Position numbers and translations under genes: made by a program | The notes under the pieces: model-generated | The model's input: the letters and a program-made list of their open reading frames with translations, nothing else | What the model was told of the DNA's origin: nothing | The model's database searches: none | Source: Caulobacter sp. 17J65-9 | GTDB lineage: Bacteria; Pseudomonadota; Alphaproteobacteria; Caulobacterales; Caulobacteraceae | Assembly (NCBI RefSeq): GCF_010975005.1 | Contig: NZ_JAAIVC010000013.1 | Span: 1 to 45,886 of the forward strand | Reading direction: 5' to 3' | DNA: 45,886 nt | Shown: one piece after another, positions 10,785 to 19,093 of the stretch | How the letters are laid out: every line of letters starts with the position of its first letter | Numbering within the stretch: the first letter of the stretch is position 1

Positions 10785-11309
10785 GTGAGGGCGGGGTCGA
10801 GGGCGATTGCGATCGGCCTTGGCGTCGCGCTCTTCGCGACTTCAAGCATCGCTGCGGAGCGGCCTGCACCCGCGCCCGGGCCCGAGATTACCTTCAGGCT
10901 GGTGGCGGAGCCGAACCACTCAGCCTCGACCTCCGACGCCACGCCGCCGGTGGTGGAAGTCCTCCCGACTTGGTCCGCTGGGACGACGCTCACGGTCGAC
11001 CGGGCGCCGATCATGACCGGCGCCAGCATGTCGGAGGCTTGGGTCTCCCAGGACCGCGACGGTGAATGGGGGATCGCGATCCGGCTTGGCGGGGATGACG
11101 CGAGCCGCTTCGGCGACACCGTTCGAGCGAACCTCGGTCGGCGCATGGCGATTGTCGTGGACGGCCGGGTCTTGAGGGCGCCTGAGCTCACCGCCGCACC
11201 TGAGAACGGCGTTCTGGAGGTCAGTGGCGGTCTGACCCGCGACGAAGCATTAGAGGCTGTGCTCCTTTTGCGCGCTGGAATCATCTGGGAGCGAGGGCGA
11301 GGGCGGTGA
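10785..11309 (+). CDS. periplasmic SecD P1-head-domain-like protein
   Basis: 174 residues from a GTG one base after cyclophilin copy 3. A signal peptide (AIAIGLGVALFATSSIAA) precedes a single domain. RMAIVVDGRVLRAPEL, followed by a Gly-containing turn and LTRDEALEAVLLLRAG, closely matches the head subdomain of the large periplasmic P1 loop of SecD (the pattern AIVLDG..i.AP...FT..EA..LA..LRAG). The membrane helices of SecD are absent, so this is a free-standing head domain. In SecDF this domain is thought to contact polypeptides leaving the translocon; a chaperone-like role beside four prolyl isomerases is inference. Its stop overlaps the start of cyclophilin copy 4. Confidence 0.8.
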   Translation: MRAGSRAIAIGLGVALFATSSIAAERPAPAPGPEITFRLVAEPNHSASTSDATPPVVEVLPTWSAGTTLTVDRAPIMTGASMSEAWVSQDRDGEWGIAIRLGGDDASRFGDTVRANLGRRMAIVVDGRVLRAPELTAAPENGVLEVSGGLTRDEALEAVLLLRAGIIWERGRGR

Positions 11310-12001
11310 TCCGAGGCGGCCGCATTGCGGGCACGGCGTGGACGGCCCTGGCGCTGATCATCGCGGTCCCGGCCGCGGCGGCCGTGCGGACGGCGGTGGC
11401 GCCAGACAACGTGCTGGTGATCGACACCGGCAAGGGCCGCGTGCTGGTCGAACTGGTCCCCGAAGCCGCGCCCGGCCATGTGGCGCGCATGAAGCAGCTG
11501 GCCCGCGAGGGCTATTACGACGGCGCGCGGTTCTATCGGGTGGTCCCCAACTACATCGCCCAGGGCGGCGAGAAGCGGACCGACGGGGTCTATCCCTCCG
11601 GCAAGGGCGGGCTGAAGGCCGAGTTCACCTTCAAGTCGACGGGCGACGTGGTCGGGCCGCTGCCGTTGGCCAAGGGCGCCGACGGAACGGCCTGGGCGAA
11701 GTTCTGCCCGGGCGTGCTGGCCATGGCCCACTACGACGACCCCGACAGCGGCGACAGCCAGTTCTTCATCGTCACCGGCTACGCGCCGCTGGAGAAGCAG
11801 TTCACCGTCTTCGGCCGGGTGATCGCCGGTATGGACGCCGTGCGCGCGCTCGCGCCCGGCGAGCCGCCGGTCCAGCCTGACAAGATGGAGAAGGTGCGGT
11901 TGCTGGCCGACGACCCGGCGCTGAAGGGCGCGAGCGTCACGCGCGACGTGCTGGGCGCCGGCGCGAAGTGCGAGCAGGCGCTGGAGGGGCGGATTGAATA
12001 G
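11306..12001 (+). CDS. periplasmic cyclophilin-type peptidyl-prolyl isomerase, copy 4 (short form)
   Basis: 231 residues from a GTG that overlaps the TGA of the SecD-head-like gene (GTGA), implying coupling. The N-terminus is hydrophobic (TAWTALALIIAVPAAAA). Motifs: FYRVVPNYIAQGGE, in which the usual catalytic-motif His is Tyr and the usual Phe is Tyr, and SGDSQFFIV. It has a shorter insert than copies 1-3 but keeps the same two cysteines (WAKFCPG and AKCEQ). It is therefore the most diverged paralogue and may differ in activity. Confidence 0.88.
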   Translation: MIRGGRIAGTAWTALALIIAVPAAAAVRTAVAPDNVLVIDTGKGRVLVELVPEAAPGHVARMKQLAREGYYDGARFYRVVPNYIAQGGEKRTDGVYPSGKGGLKAEFTFKSTGDVVGPLPLAKGADGTAWAKFCPGVLAMAHYDDPDSGDSQFFIVTGYAPLEKQFTVFGRVIAGMDAVRALAPGEPPVQPDKMEKVRLLADDPALKGASVTRDVLGAGAKCEQALEGRIE

Positions 12002-12192
12002 ATCCTTCTCCCCTTGAGGGAGAAGGAGGGCCCCGTCCACCGGAGCCCGAAGGGCGAAGGTCTGGACGGGAGGATGAGGGGGCTCGCGACCGCTCAGCTT
12101 CGAACCGCAGCGCGACCCCTCATCCTCCCGCGCAGGCCTTCGCTGGCGCTCCGGCGCGCGGGCTCCGTCCTTCTCCCTCAGGGGGAGAAGGA
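12002..12192. repeat. large imperfect inverted repeat (REP/BIME-like)
   Basis: Two arms of about 80 bases face each other around a 35-base centre. Each arm contains its own small hairpin (CCTTCTCCC...GGGAGAAGG) and a GGGAGGATGAGGGG-type inner block. The element starts directly after the stop of cyclophilin copy 4 and ends at the stop of the convergent Ppx/GppA gene, filling the gap. It is related in design to the other intergenic palindromes of the window, but its arm sequence is a different subtype. It may act as a bidirectional terminator. Confidence 0.75.
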
Positions 12193-12193
12193 G

Positions 12194-13273
12194 CTAGCTG
12201 GCGTCGGCCTTCGCCGGCCCCCGCCGCCGTCTGCGCCGGCGCTTGCGGTTGCGGTCCTTCATCAGCGACAGCAGCATCCCCTCGCGCAGGCCCCGGTCGG
12301 CGACGCGGACGCGCTGGCAGGGCCACAGCTCCTGCACGGCTTCCAGGATCGCCGCGCCGGCCAGCACCAGGTCGGCGCGGTCGGGGCCGATGCAGGGTTC
12401 GGCGGCGCGGCCCTTGCGGCCCATGTCCATCAGCTTGCCGGCGGCGGCCTGGCAGTCGGCGTGGGTCAGCCACAGGCCGTCCACCCGATTGCGGTCATAG
12501 CGCTGCAGGCCCAGGTGCATGCCGGCCAGGCTGGTGATGGCGCCCGACGTGCCGACCAGGTGGGCGCGGCCGTCGGAAAACATCGGGCGCACGGCCTCGG
12601 CGCCCTGGAAGGCGGAGATCTCGGCCTTCACGGCGTCGACCATGGCCCGCCACCAGAGCTCCTGGCCTTCGTCGGGCTCGGGGAAGCGCTCCGCCAGGCT
12701 GACCACGCCCACGGCGATCGACAGCCAGGCCTTGATGTCGGTGCGCGGGCGTCCGTCGCGACCGGGCGACAGGGCGACCCAGGACAGCTCGGTCGAGCCG
12801 CCGCCGACGTCGACCACCAGGGCGGCCTCGGCCTCGCGGTCCAGCAGGTTGCGGCAGCCGGCGACGGCCAGGCGGGCCTCCTCGTCCGGTCCGATGATGG
12901 TCAGCTTCAGCCCGGTCTCTTCCTCGACCCGGCGCACGAATTCGGGACCGTTCTCGGCCGAGCGGCAGGCCTGGGTGGCCACCGCCTTCAGCCGCGCCAC
13001 GCGCCGGCGACGGATCTTCTCGGCGCAGATGCGCAAGGCCGCGACCGCCCGGTCCATGGCCTCGGGCTGCAGCCGGCCGGTGTGGGTCAGGCCTTCGCCC
13101 AGCCGCACGATCCTGGAAAACGCCTCGACGACGCGGAAGCCGCCGTCCGCCGGGGTGGCGATCAGCAGGCGGCAATTGTTGGTCCCCAGATCCAAGGCGG
13201 CGAAATGCTCCGCCTCGGGCCTGGGGCTGCGACCGGCCTGGCCGCTGCGCGGCCTGGCGGGAGCCTCGGACAT
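12194..13273 (-). CDS. Ppx/GppA family phosphatase
   Basis: 359 residues from the ATG at 13273, chosen over an upstream alternative because AGGGG lies eight bases before it. The family has the ASKHA fold and hydrolyses inorganic polyphosphate (Ppx) or pppGpp (GppA). Seen: the phosphate-1 motif ALDLGTNNCRLLIA near residues 26-39, the phosphate-2 motif VVDVGGGSTELS, and GTSGAITSLAG as the third nucleotide-binding loop. It lacks the long C-terminal HD-like domain of E. coli Ppx, so this is the short form common in alphaproteobacteria. It ends in a run of Arg/Lys (RKRRRRRRR). Ppx and GppA activity cannot be separated from sequence. Confidence 0.92.
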   Translation of the reverse strand: MSEAPARPRSGQAGRSPRPEAEHFAALDLGTNNCRLLIATPADGGFRVVEAFSRIVRLGEGLTHTGRLQPEAMDRAVAALRICAEKIRRRRVARLKAVATQACRSAENGPEFVRRVEEETGLKLTIIGPDEEARLAVAGCRNLLDREAEAALVVDVGGGSTELSWVALSPGRDGRPRTDIKAWLSIAVGVVSLAERFPEPDEGQELWWRAMVDAVKAEISAFQGAEAVRPMFSDGRAHLVGTSGAITSLAGMHLGLQRYDRNRVDGLWLTHADCQAAAGKLMDMGRKGRAAEPCIGPDRADLVLAGAAILEAVQELWPCQRVRVADRGLREGMLLSLMKDRNRKRRRRRRRGPAKADAS

Positions 13274-13521
13274 GGCTCGACCCCTAAGGTGAGGGCCGCC
13301 GTCGCGACCCACATGCGCCGCGCCGAAACAACCCGCTTCACGACCAAGGTAGCGAGCGCCGGGACGAGGGCAAGGTCAGCGGTGAGGGTTTGTAGGTCGG
13401 CCTACGGAGAACCCTGACCGCGCAAGGGGAGGAAAATGTGAGCCTGGCGCGCGTCTCCTGACGGAACACCCGTGTTCGCCGTTCATCATTCGGTCAGGCG
13501 TAGGGGCGCACCCTTACGGGC

Positions 13522-13851
13522 ATGAACACGCGCATCGCCAAGTATGGGATCGGCCAGGTCGTGCGCCACCGTCTGTTCCCCTTCCGGGGGGTGGTGTTCG
13601 ACGTCGATCCGGAGTTCGCCAGCAACGAAGAGTGGTGGCGGGCCATCCCCGAGAACGTGCGGCCGTCCAAGGACCAGCCGTTCTATCACCTGATCGCCGA
13701 CGGCGAGGACGGCGGCTACGTCGCCTACGTCTCGGAGCAGAACCTGGAGGCGGACGACACCGGCCAGCCGGTGAAGAACCCCCAGGCCGAGCAGGTGTTT
13801 GTGGCCTTCGACCACGGGCGATACATGCCGAAGCCCAGGCAGCTGAACTAG
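13522..13851 (+). CDS. hspQ: heat-shock protein HspQ (YccV family)
   Basis: 109 residues. The features of the HspQ/hemimethylated-DNA-binding family are clear: KYGIGQVVRHRLFPFRGVVFDVDPEF at the start, EEWWRAIP, then PFYHLIAD and YVAYVSEQNLE. In E. coli HspQ is a specificity-enhancing factor and substrate of Lon and binds hemimethylated DNA in vitro (established knowledge). The 248-base gap upstream has a small inverted repeat, GTAGG-tcgg-CCTAC at 13,392-13,405, but no heat-shock promoter I can defend. A large palindromic repeat begins eight bases after the stop. Confidence 0.95.
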   Translation: MNTRIAKYGIGQVVRHRLFPFRGVVFDVDPEFASNEEWWRAIPENVRPSKDQPFYHLIADGEDGGYVAYVSEQNLEADDTGQPVKNPQAEQVFVAFDHGRYMPKPRQLN

Positions 13852-13859
13852 CCGTCTTA

Positions 13860-14029
13860 GATCTCCCCCCTTTGGGGGGAGGAGCCGCGCAAGCGGCGAT
13901 GGGGGGCTCCAGCCTGGCTCGCCGACCGACGTCGCGCCGAGGGCGTTTTCGAGGCTGATCCGGGGCGCTCCGCTGGAGCCCCCCACCGCCGCCCTGACGG
14001 GCAGCGGCTCCCCCCAGAGGGGGGAGATC
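13860..14029. repeat. large inverted repeat, GATCTCCCCCC-ended family
   Basis: The left arm begins GATCTCCCCCCTTTGGGGGG and runs through GGAGCCGC...GCGATGGGGGGCTCCAG. The right arm is its imperfect reverse complement, ending GGGGGGAGATC. Both arms contain nested hairpins. The same family recurs at 33,698, 41,090, 43,159 and 45,383. It lies between hspQ and the carbonic anhydrase gene, with the remaining ~90 bases before that gene free of recognised elements. Confidence 0.85.
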
Positions 14030-14121
14030 CGCTGTGCGGGCATGATCTGTCAGGCTTTGTGATCACCCCGCCGCCGCGCTCGGGTCTATAGTCGCGCCGC
14101 TTTCAAGCGGAGCGGATCGCG

Positions 14122-14844
14122 ATGGCCTGGTTGTTCGGCAAGGGGCGAAACGGCGGACGCGGCGGCAAGCCGCCCGAAGGTCCGCCGCCGCCGGAGCCGC
14201 CGTCCGGCGACGATCATCCCTTTTCCGGCGACGTGGGCGATGTCGCCGCCCTCGGCCCCGAGGGCGCGCTGGAGCTGCTGAAGGCCGGCAACCGCGCCTT
14301 TCTGAGCGGCGAGGGCGTGCTGGCCCACGTCACCGCCGGCGATCTGGCCGCCCTGCGCGAAGCCCAGCACCCGTTCGCCGCGGTGATCGCCTGCGCCGAC
14401 AGCCGCACGCCGCCGACCATTCTGTTCAACCAGGGCCTGGGCCGGCTCTTCATCGTGCGGGTGGCGGGCAACACCATCGACCGGCGCGGCCTGGCCTCGA
14501 TCGTCTATGCGGTGAAGCACCTGAAGTGCCCGCTGGTGCTGGTGCTGGGCCACACCGGCTGCGGCGCGGTCGCCGCCGCCGAGGCGGTGGTCGACGGGAA
14601 GATGGAGCTGGATCCCTCGCTGGAGGAGATGGTCACCCCGATCATCCCGGCCGTCCTGCACGTGCGCGCCCGAGGCGGCCACGCCGATGCGGCCGTCGCG
14701 GCGGTGGAGGAGAACGCCCGTCGCGTGGCCGAGCGGCTGCGCACCGCCGAGACCGCCCTGGCCGACGCCATGACCGCGGGAAAGCTGAAGATCGTCGCGG
14801 CCGTGAAGCACATCGACACCGGCGAGGTGAAGTTCCTCGACTGA
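14122..14844 (+). CDS. beta-class carbonic anhydrase
   Basis: 240 residues. Beta-carbonic anhydrases reversibly hydrate CO2 at a zinc ion. Ligands are visible: Cys91 in IACADSRTPP, with the Asp93/Arg95 dyad, and His144/Cys147 in LGHTGCGAV. RVAGNTID is the other family signature. A Gly/Pro/Lys-rich N-terminal extension of about 40 residues precedes the catalytic domain, with no convincing signal peptide, so it is probably cytoplasmic. It converges with the hybrid kinase gene, three bases apart. Confidence 0.96.
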   Translation: MAWLFGKGRNGGRGGKPPEGPPPPEPPSGDDHPFSGDVGDVAALGPEGALELLKAGNRAFLSGEGVLAHVTAGDLAALREAQHPFAAVIACADSRTPPTILFNQGLGRLFIVRVAGNTIDRRGLASIVYAVKHLKCPLVLVLGHTGCGAVAAAEAVVDGKMELDPSLEEMVTPIIPAVLHVRARGGHADAAVAAVEENARRVAERLRTAETALADAMTAGKLKIVAAVKHIDTGEVKFLD

Positions 14845-14847
14845 GTG

Positions 14848-17349
14848 TCAGGCCGCCGCGCTTTCCGCGTCGTCGTCGGCGGCGGGCGTCAGCGCCTCGT
14901 TCAGCGCGGTCAGCAGGGCCACGGCGGTGACCGGCTTGGCGACGTGGCCGTCGGCCCCGGCCTGCTCGGCCGCTTCGCGGTGCTCGGGCATGGCGTTGGC
15001 GGTCAGCATCAGGATCGGCGTGCGCGGCGTGCCGGCCGACTGCTCGTGGGCGCGGATGCGGCGGGTGGCTTCCAGCCCGTCCATCACCGGCATCTGCATG
15101 TCCATCAGCACCACGTCGTAGCGGTCGCGCTGCAGAGCTTCGACCGCCTCGGCGCCGTTCTCGACGGTGGCGACCTCGACCCCGAAGTCGGCCAGCATGA
15201 CGCGCACCACCTGGCGGTTGGTCGGGTGGTCGTCGGCCAGCAGCACGCGCACGGCGCGCTCGGCCACCGGCTCGGGTTGGGCCGCCGCGGCGTCGGCCCC
15301 GGCGTCCTGGGCGGCGGGCGGCAGGGGCAGCTCGGCCCAGAACACCGAGCCCAGGCCCGGCGTGGAGTCGCAGTCCAGCGTGCCGCCCATCAGCTCGGCC
15401 AGCTGGCTGGAGATGGCCAGGCCCAGGCCTGAGCCGCCGTAGCGGCGGGTGATCGAGCCGTCGGCCTGTTCGAAGCGGCCGAACAGCCGGTGCTTCTGGC
15501 TGGGATCGAAGCCCACGCCGGTGTCCAGCACCGCGAAGCGCGCGCGGTCCTCGCCGGCCGACTGGACCGACAGGGTCACGCGGCCGGTCTCGGTGAACTT
15601 CACGGCGTTCGAGACCAGATTGACCAGCACCTGGCGCAGGCGCGCGGAGTCGCCGACGCAGACGGCCTCCATCTCAGGCGCGATCTCGACTTCCAGGGCC
15701 AGGCCTTTCTCGTCGGCGCGCAGGCGGCTCAGCGCGGCCACGGCGCGGACCAGGTCGCCGACGTGGAACGGGGCGTTCTCGACCGCCAGCCGGCCGGCTT
15801 CGACGCGGGCCAGGTCCAGCACGTCCGACAGCAGCCGCTCCAGGGCCTGGGCGGAGCTGTCGACGATCTGCGCCATCTCGTGCTCGCGCGGCGGCAGGTC
15901 GGCCTTGGCCAGCAGGCCGGCCAGACCCACCACGCCGTTCAGCGGCGTGCGGATCTCGTGGCTCATATTGGCCAGGAATTCGCTCTTGGCCCGGTTGGCG
16001 GCCTCGGCCTGCACCTGGGCGGCCTTCAGCCGGCGGGCGGCGCGGCGCTGCCAGACCAGGGTGGCGGCGGCCGACAGCACGAACACGCCGGCGATGGCGA
16101 ACATCCAGTGCTGGGCGGCGATGACGTCCTGCTGCAGGGCGGCGTTGCGCCGGGCGGTCTCCAGCTGCTCGCGGCGGCGCTGCAGCTGGCCCTGCATTTC
16201 CGAGGTGATCTGGTGGACGCCGGCGTTGAACTTCCGGGCCGAGCTTTCGGCGCGGTGCTGGTAGTAGGCGCGCTGCTTCTCGAAAGCTTCGTCGTAGTGG
16301 CCCTGGGCGCGCAGCACCTCGGCCTCGACCTGCAGCAGGCGCGAGCCGCCGCCGACCGCGCGCAGGCGGACCAGGTCGTGGGACGCCGCCGCCGTCTGGC
16401 CGGTCTGGGCGCGGGCGATGGCGCGCATGGGCAGCAGGGCGGGGGCCAGGAACTCCGCGCCCTTCAGTTCCTCGCCCATGCCGTCGAAGCAGGCCAGCAC
16501 CTCGCGCGGCGCGTCGCGCGCCTCGCGGACCATGCCGCACAGATAGCGGTCCCACTTCTTCAGGCTGGCCAGGTCGGAGCGGGACGCCAGCCGGTGGTGG
16601 GCTTCGTAAAGGTCGTTGGCCAGGTCCTTCTCGCCCAGCCGCACCGACAGGGTGGCCAGGTTGTAGACGCTGTCGAAGTCCGGGCGGGGATAGCCGGTGG
16701 CGGCGGAATCGAACTCGAAGCGGCGGAAGGCGTCGGCCGCGCCCTGCAGGTCGCTGAGCTCCATCAGCACCAGGCCGGTGATCTCCCAGACGCCGGCGCG
16801 TGCCGTGGCGGCGTAGCGGTCCTTGGCCGGGATCAGGGTGTCGGCGAAGGCCAGCAGCTTCAGGGCCGAGCCGACCTGGTCGGTGCGCAGGATGTAGGCG
16901 CGCATGCGAAGCGCGTGGACGCGGGCGTACCAGTCGGTCTCGGCGGCGGCGATGCGGGCGATCTCGGCCGACGCGCTCTCGTCGCCCTCGTCATAGCGGG
17001 CGCGCGCGGCGTTGATGCGGGCCATCGACAGATAGCGCGCGTCCTGGTCGCGTTCGGCCTGGGCGCGCAGGCGTCCGTTCCACAGCTCGAACTGCTCGAA
17101 TTCGGACTGGTTCAGATAGACCCAGGCGACGTGCTGCAGGCGGTCGAGCCGCTCGCGGCCCTCAAGCTTCATGGCCGCATCGCCGAAGGCGGCCAGCGCC
17201 TTGAAGCTGGTGTGGTCGGCGCGGTCCTCGACGGCGCGCGCCAGGGCGTGCGGCGCGTCGGTGCGCGTCGGCTGCGCGTGCGCGCCGAAGGGGAGGGCGG
17301 ACGCCAACGAGACCGCCAAAACCGGACCAAGAACTCTGACGCCGCGCAT
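14848..17349 (-). CDS. hybrid histidine kinase with periplasmic helical-repeat sensor
   Basis: 833 residues from the ATG at 17349, chosen because GGGAGCAG precedes it and a signal peptide ([16 protein letters not shown]) follows. Order of parts: signal peptide; about 370 residues of paired helices of TPR-like character; a membrane helix near 415-435 ([17 protein letters not shown]); HisKA with the phospho-acceptor His464 in [13 protein letters not shown]; HATPase_c with DTGVGFDP and [10 protein letters not shown]; and a C-terminal receiver domain with Asp750 in [11 protein letters not shown] and the Lys of HVAKPV. The phosphate should pass from His464 to Asp750 and then to an unlinked Hpt protein (family knowledge). 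No Hpt or regulator gene is adjacent. It is divergent from the first beta-barrel gene, which it might control (inference). Confidence 0.93.
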   Translation of the reverse strand: MRGVRVLGPVLAVSLASALPFGAHAQPTRTDAPHALARAVEDRADHTSFKALAAFGDAAMKLEGRERLDRLQHVAWVYLNQSEFEQFELWNGRLRAQAERDQDARYLSMARINAARARYDEGDESASAEIARIAAAETDWYARVHALRMRAYILRTDQVGSALKLLAFADTLIPAKDRYAATARAGVWEITGLVLMELSDLQGAADAFRRFEFDSAATGYPRPDFDSVYNLATLSVRLGEKDLANDLYEAHHRLASRSDLASLKKWDRYLCGMVREARDAPREVLACFDGMGEELKGAEFLAPALLPMRAIARAQTGQTAAASHDLVRLRAVGGGSRLLQVEAEVLRAQGHYDEAFEKQRAYYQHRAESSARKFNAGVHQITSEMQGQLQRRREQLETARRNAALQQDVIAAQHWMFAIAGVFVLSAAATLVWQRRAARRLKAAQVQAEAANRAKSEFLANMSHEIRTPLNGVVGLAGLLAKADLPPREHEMAQIVDSSAQALERLLSDVLDLARVEAGRLAVENAPFHVGDLVRAVAALSRLRADEKGLALEVEIAPEMEAVCVGDSARLRQVLVNLVSNAVKFTETGRVTLSVQSAGEDRARFAVLDTGVGFDPSQKHRLFGRFEQADGSITRRYGGSGLGLAISSQLAELMGGTLDCDSTPGLGSVFWAELPLPPAAQDAGADAAAAQPEPVAERAVRVLLADDHPTNRQVVRVMLADFGVEVATVENGAEAVEALQRDRYDVVLMDMQMPVMDGLEATRRIRAHEQSAGTPRTPILMLTANAMPEHREAAEQAGADGHVAKPVTAVALLTALNEALTPAADDDAESAAA

Positions 17350-17442
17350 CGCTGCTCCCAGGACGACGCACTGTCCGACGGCGGCCTTAGGAAAGCGTGA
17401 AGGGCGCGGCCGCTTGCGGCCAAGTGCGACGGGAGTTCGTGT

Positions 17443-17483
17443 GGCGCTACCGCAACGGTTGTATAATTTCACCGTGTAGCGCC
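17443..17483 (+). promoter_or_regulatory. inverted repeat enclosing a TATAAT box upstream of beta-barrel gene 1
   Basis: GGCGCTAC at 17443-17450 is matched by GTAGCGCC at 17476-17483, and an inner pair ACGGT/ACCGT (17455-17459, 17471-17475) continues the symmetry. At the centre is TATAAT at 17462-17467, a perfect -10-like box, rare in this GC-rich DNA. A regulator binding the arms would overlap RNA polymerase. The box lies about 110 bases before the GTG of the beta-barrel gene. No convincing -35 element is seen. Confidence 0.45.
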
Positions 17484-17575
17484 CGGTTACCGCAGCTTTC
17501 ACGTGCAAAGCGGCCTAGAGGGAAAATTGTCGGTTTTTCTTCCGACGTCGAATTGTTTCCCGAGGGGGGATTTCA

Positions 17576-18175
17576 GTGAAACTGTTCGCTTCGGCCGCCG
17601 CTGCGGCCCTGATCGTCGCGTCCGCTTCGGCTGCTCAGGCCGGTGACACCTACGCCCAGGTCGACGCCGGTATCGTCGCGGGCGGCTCGTACGACCTGAC
17701 CGTCGACGATCCGTTCTTCTCGGGCTCGATGAGCAGCGACGCCGAGATCGGCTTCCTGCTGAGCGGCCGCGTCGGCAAGGAGCTGGACAACGGCTTCGCC
17801 GTCGAAGGCGAACTGCTGGTGACCCACAACGGCGTCGACGCCGACGAGCTGGGCCTGGGCGACGTGACCAACACGAACACCCTGCTGATGGTCAACGCCA
17901 AGTACGCCTTCCACTCGGACAAGGACGTCTCGCCCTACGTCGGCGCCGGCGTGGGCTACGGCCAGTCGCAGTACGAGTTCGCGGACGTGGGCTCGGACGA
18001 CGACAACGGCGTGGCCTGGCAGCTGCTGGCCGGCTTCACCTACAAGAAGGACGGCCGCGTCTGGGACTTCGGCTACCGCTACATCGACACCCCGGAATAC
18101 AAGATCGGGGACAGCGGCACGACCGTCACCGTGGAAGGCGACATCCACGCCGTGACCCTGGGCGTGCGCTTCTAA
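17576..18175 (+). CDS. outer-membrane beta-barrel protein, copy 1
   Basis: 199 residues from a GTG with a strong GAGGGGGGA upstream. The signal peptide ends AAQA before GDTYAQVDAG. The mature part has alternating amphipathic strands, acidic loops (DVGSDDDN) and a C-terminal Phe (AVTLGVRF), the signal for insertion by the Bam complex. It fits the small eight-strand OmpA-like/OMP_b-brl porin family; any ligand is unknown. A rho-independent terminator follows 16 bases after the stop. Copy 2 lies 260 bases downstream and is clearly homologous through signal peptide, mid-barrel (PYVGAGVGYG vs PYVAAGVGYG) and end. Confidence 0.88.
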   Translation: MKLFASAAAAALIVASASAAQAGDTYAQVDAGIVAGGSYDLTVDDPFFSGSMSSDAEIGFLLSGRVGKELDNGFAVEGELLVTHNGVDADELGLGDVTNTNTLLMVNAKYAFHSDKDVSPYVGAGVGYGQSQYEFADVGSDDDNGVAWQLLAGFTYKKDGRVWDFGYRYIDTPEYKIGDSGTTVTVEGDIHAVTLGVRF

Positions 18176-18191
18176 GCGTCGCCAGATCGGG

Positions 18192-18231
18192 AAAGGGCGC
18201 CGAGCCGCAAGGCCGGGCGCCCTTTCTCTTT
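18192..18231 (+). terminator. rho-independent terminator after beta-barrel copy 1
   Basis: The stem AAAGGGCGCC (18192-18201) pairs with GGCGCCCTTT (18216-18225) and is followed by TCTCTTT. The same hairpin, nearly base for base, follows copy 2, so it was part of the duplicated unit. Confidence 0.85.
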
Positions 18232-18313
18232 AGGCCGCAGGCGCGCGCAGGTCTTGAACCCAGATTTCCGCCCGCCGCGCTTCCTCCTCGATGCGAGTGT
18301 GGTTCTCGCGTCA
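18230..18313 (-). pseudogene. 3' remnant of a glutathione S-transferase gene
   Basis: Read on the minus strand in the frame ending at the TAA at 18230, this stretch gives EEEARRAEIWVQDLRAPAA and stop. It aligns with the C-terminus of the intact GST at 19094, EAEARQAGTWLEDLRAPAA and stop, including the identical last seven residues. Just upstream an in-frame TGA (18311-18313) and AT-rich DNA end the similarity. It sits directly after the terminator of beta-barrel copy 1, just as the intact GST sits after the terminator of copy 2. It is thus debris from the duplication of a barrel-terminator-GST segment. Confidence 0.7.
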
Positions 18314-18360
18314 CAGTAAATTCAAATAAAAGTTGTTGTGTGCAGTTTTACATTTCTAGG
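18311..18360. other. AT-rich island upstream of beta-barrel copy 2
   Basis: A 50-base stretch with only 15 G or C by hand count, against a strongly GC-rich background. It contains TAAATTCAAATAAAAG and GTTTTACATTT. It lies at the junction between the GST remnant and the promoter region of copy 2. It may provide an UP-element or promoter for copy 2, or mark the breakpoint of the duplication. Confidence 0.5.
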
Positions 18361-18435
18361 TTGAGGAAACGGCTCTAGGCGAATGCGAGCCGAGCTTGTT
18401 CGGCCTTCGCTGTTCGTTTTCCCAAGGGGGATCTA

Positions 18436-19017
18436 GTGAAACTGTTCGTTTCGACCGCCGCTGCGGCTCTTATCGTTGTCTCCGCTTCGGCGGCTCAGGC
18501 TGGCGACACCTACGTCCAGCTCGACACCGGCCCGATCGTTGCGGGCTCCGCCGACGCGACCGTCGACGGCATCGGCACTGCCGGCACCGACACCAAGTTC
18601 GGCTTCCTGGGCGGCGTCGCCTACGGCATGGACATGGGCAACGGCCTGGCCGTCGAAGGCGAACTGGTCGCCGCCTACAACGGCGTCGACATGGGTGTCG
18701 AAGACCCCAGCATGACCACCCTGCTGCTGATGGCGAACGCCAAGTACACCGTCCAGACCGACATGGCCTGGAAGCCGTACGTCGCCGCGGGCGTGGGCTA
18801 CGGCAAGGTCGACTACGACCTGAACGGCGGCTCGATCGACGACTACGGCGTCGCCTGGCACCTGAAGGCTGGCGTCCAGCACAAGACGGAAGCCGGCAAG
18901 ATCGTCGAAGTCGGCTACCGCTACACCCAGGCGCCGGAGCTCAAGGCGACCGACGGGTTCGACACCCTGACCATCGAGACCGGCACCCACGCCGTGACCG
19001 TGGGCGTGCGCTTCTAA
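18436..19017 (+). CDS. outer-membrane beta-barrel protein, copy 2
   Basis: 193 residues from a GTG preceded by AAGGGGGAT. The signal peptide is nearly the same as in copy 1 (ends AAQA before GDTYVQLDTG). The mature protein is a small barrel with C-terminal AVTVGVRF. Relative to copy 1 the N-terminal loop region differs (shorter, without the PFFSGSMSS stretch) and the third-loop acidic segment is replaced. Conserved: VEGEL, the LLMVNAKY/LLMANAKY strand, and GYRY. Loop divergence with strand conservation suggests diversified surface exposure. It has its own terminator. Confidence 0.88.
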   Translation: MKLFVSTAAAALIVVSASAAQAGDTYVQLDTGPIVAGSADATVDGIGTAGTDTKFGFLGGVAYGMDMGNGLAVEGELVAAYNGVDMGVEDPSMTTLLLMANAKYTVQTDMAWKPYVAAGVGYGKVDYDLNGGSIDDYGVAWHLKAGVQHKTEAGKIVEVGYRYTQAPELKATDGFDTLTIETGTHAVTVGVRF

Positions 19018-19038
19018 GCGTCTGATCGCCAGATCGGG

Positions 19039-19077
19039 AAAGGGCGCCGGGCCGCAGGGCCGGGCGCCCTTTTTCTT
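19039..19077 (+). terminator. rho-independent terminator after beta-barrel copy 2
   Basis: The stem AAAGGGCGCC (19039-19048) pairs with GGCGCCCTTT (19063-19072) and is followed by TTCTTT. It is closely matched to the terminator after copy 1. The minus-strand GST gene ends just beyond it, so it may also limit read-through from that side, though the T-tract favours the plus strand. Confidence 0.88.
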
Positions 19078-19093
19078 TAGGCCGCAGCCTTCT

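Noticed and set aside
15490-17400. 636-codon open frame antisense to the hybrid kinase
   Set aside because: The minus strand encodes a complete kinase with all motifs; the plus frame has shadow composition and no ribosome site.
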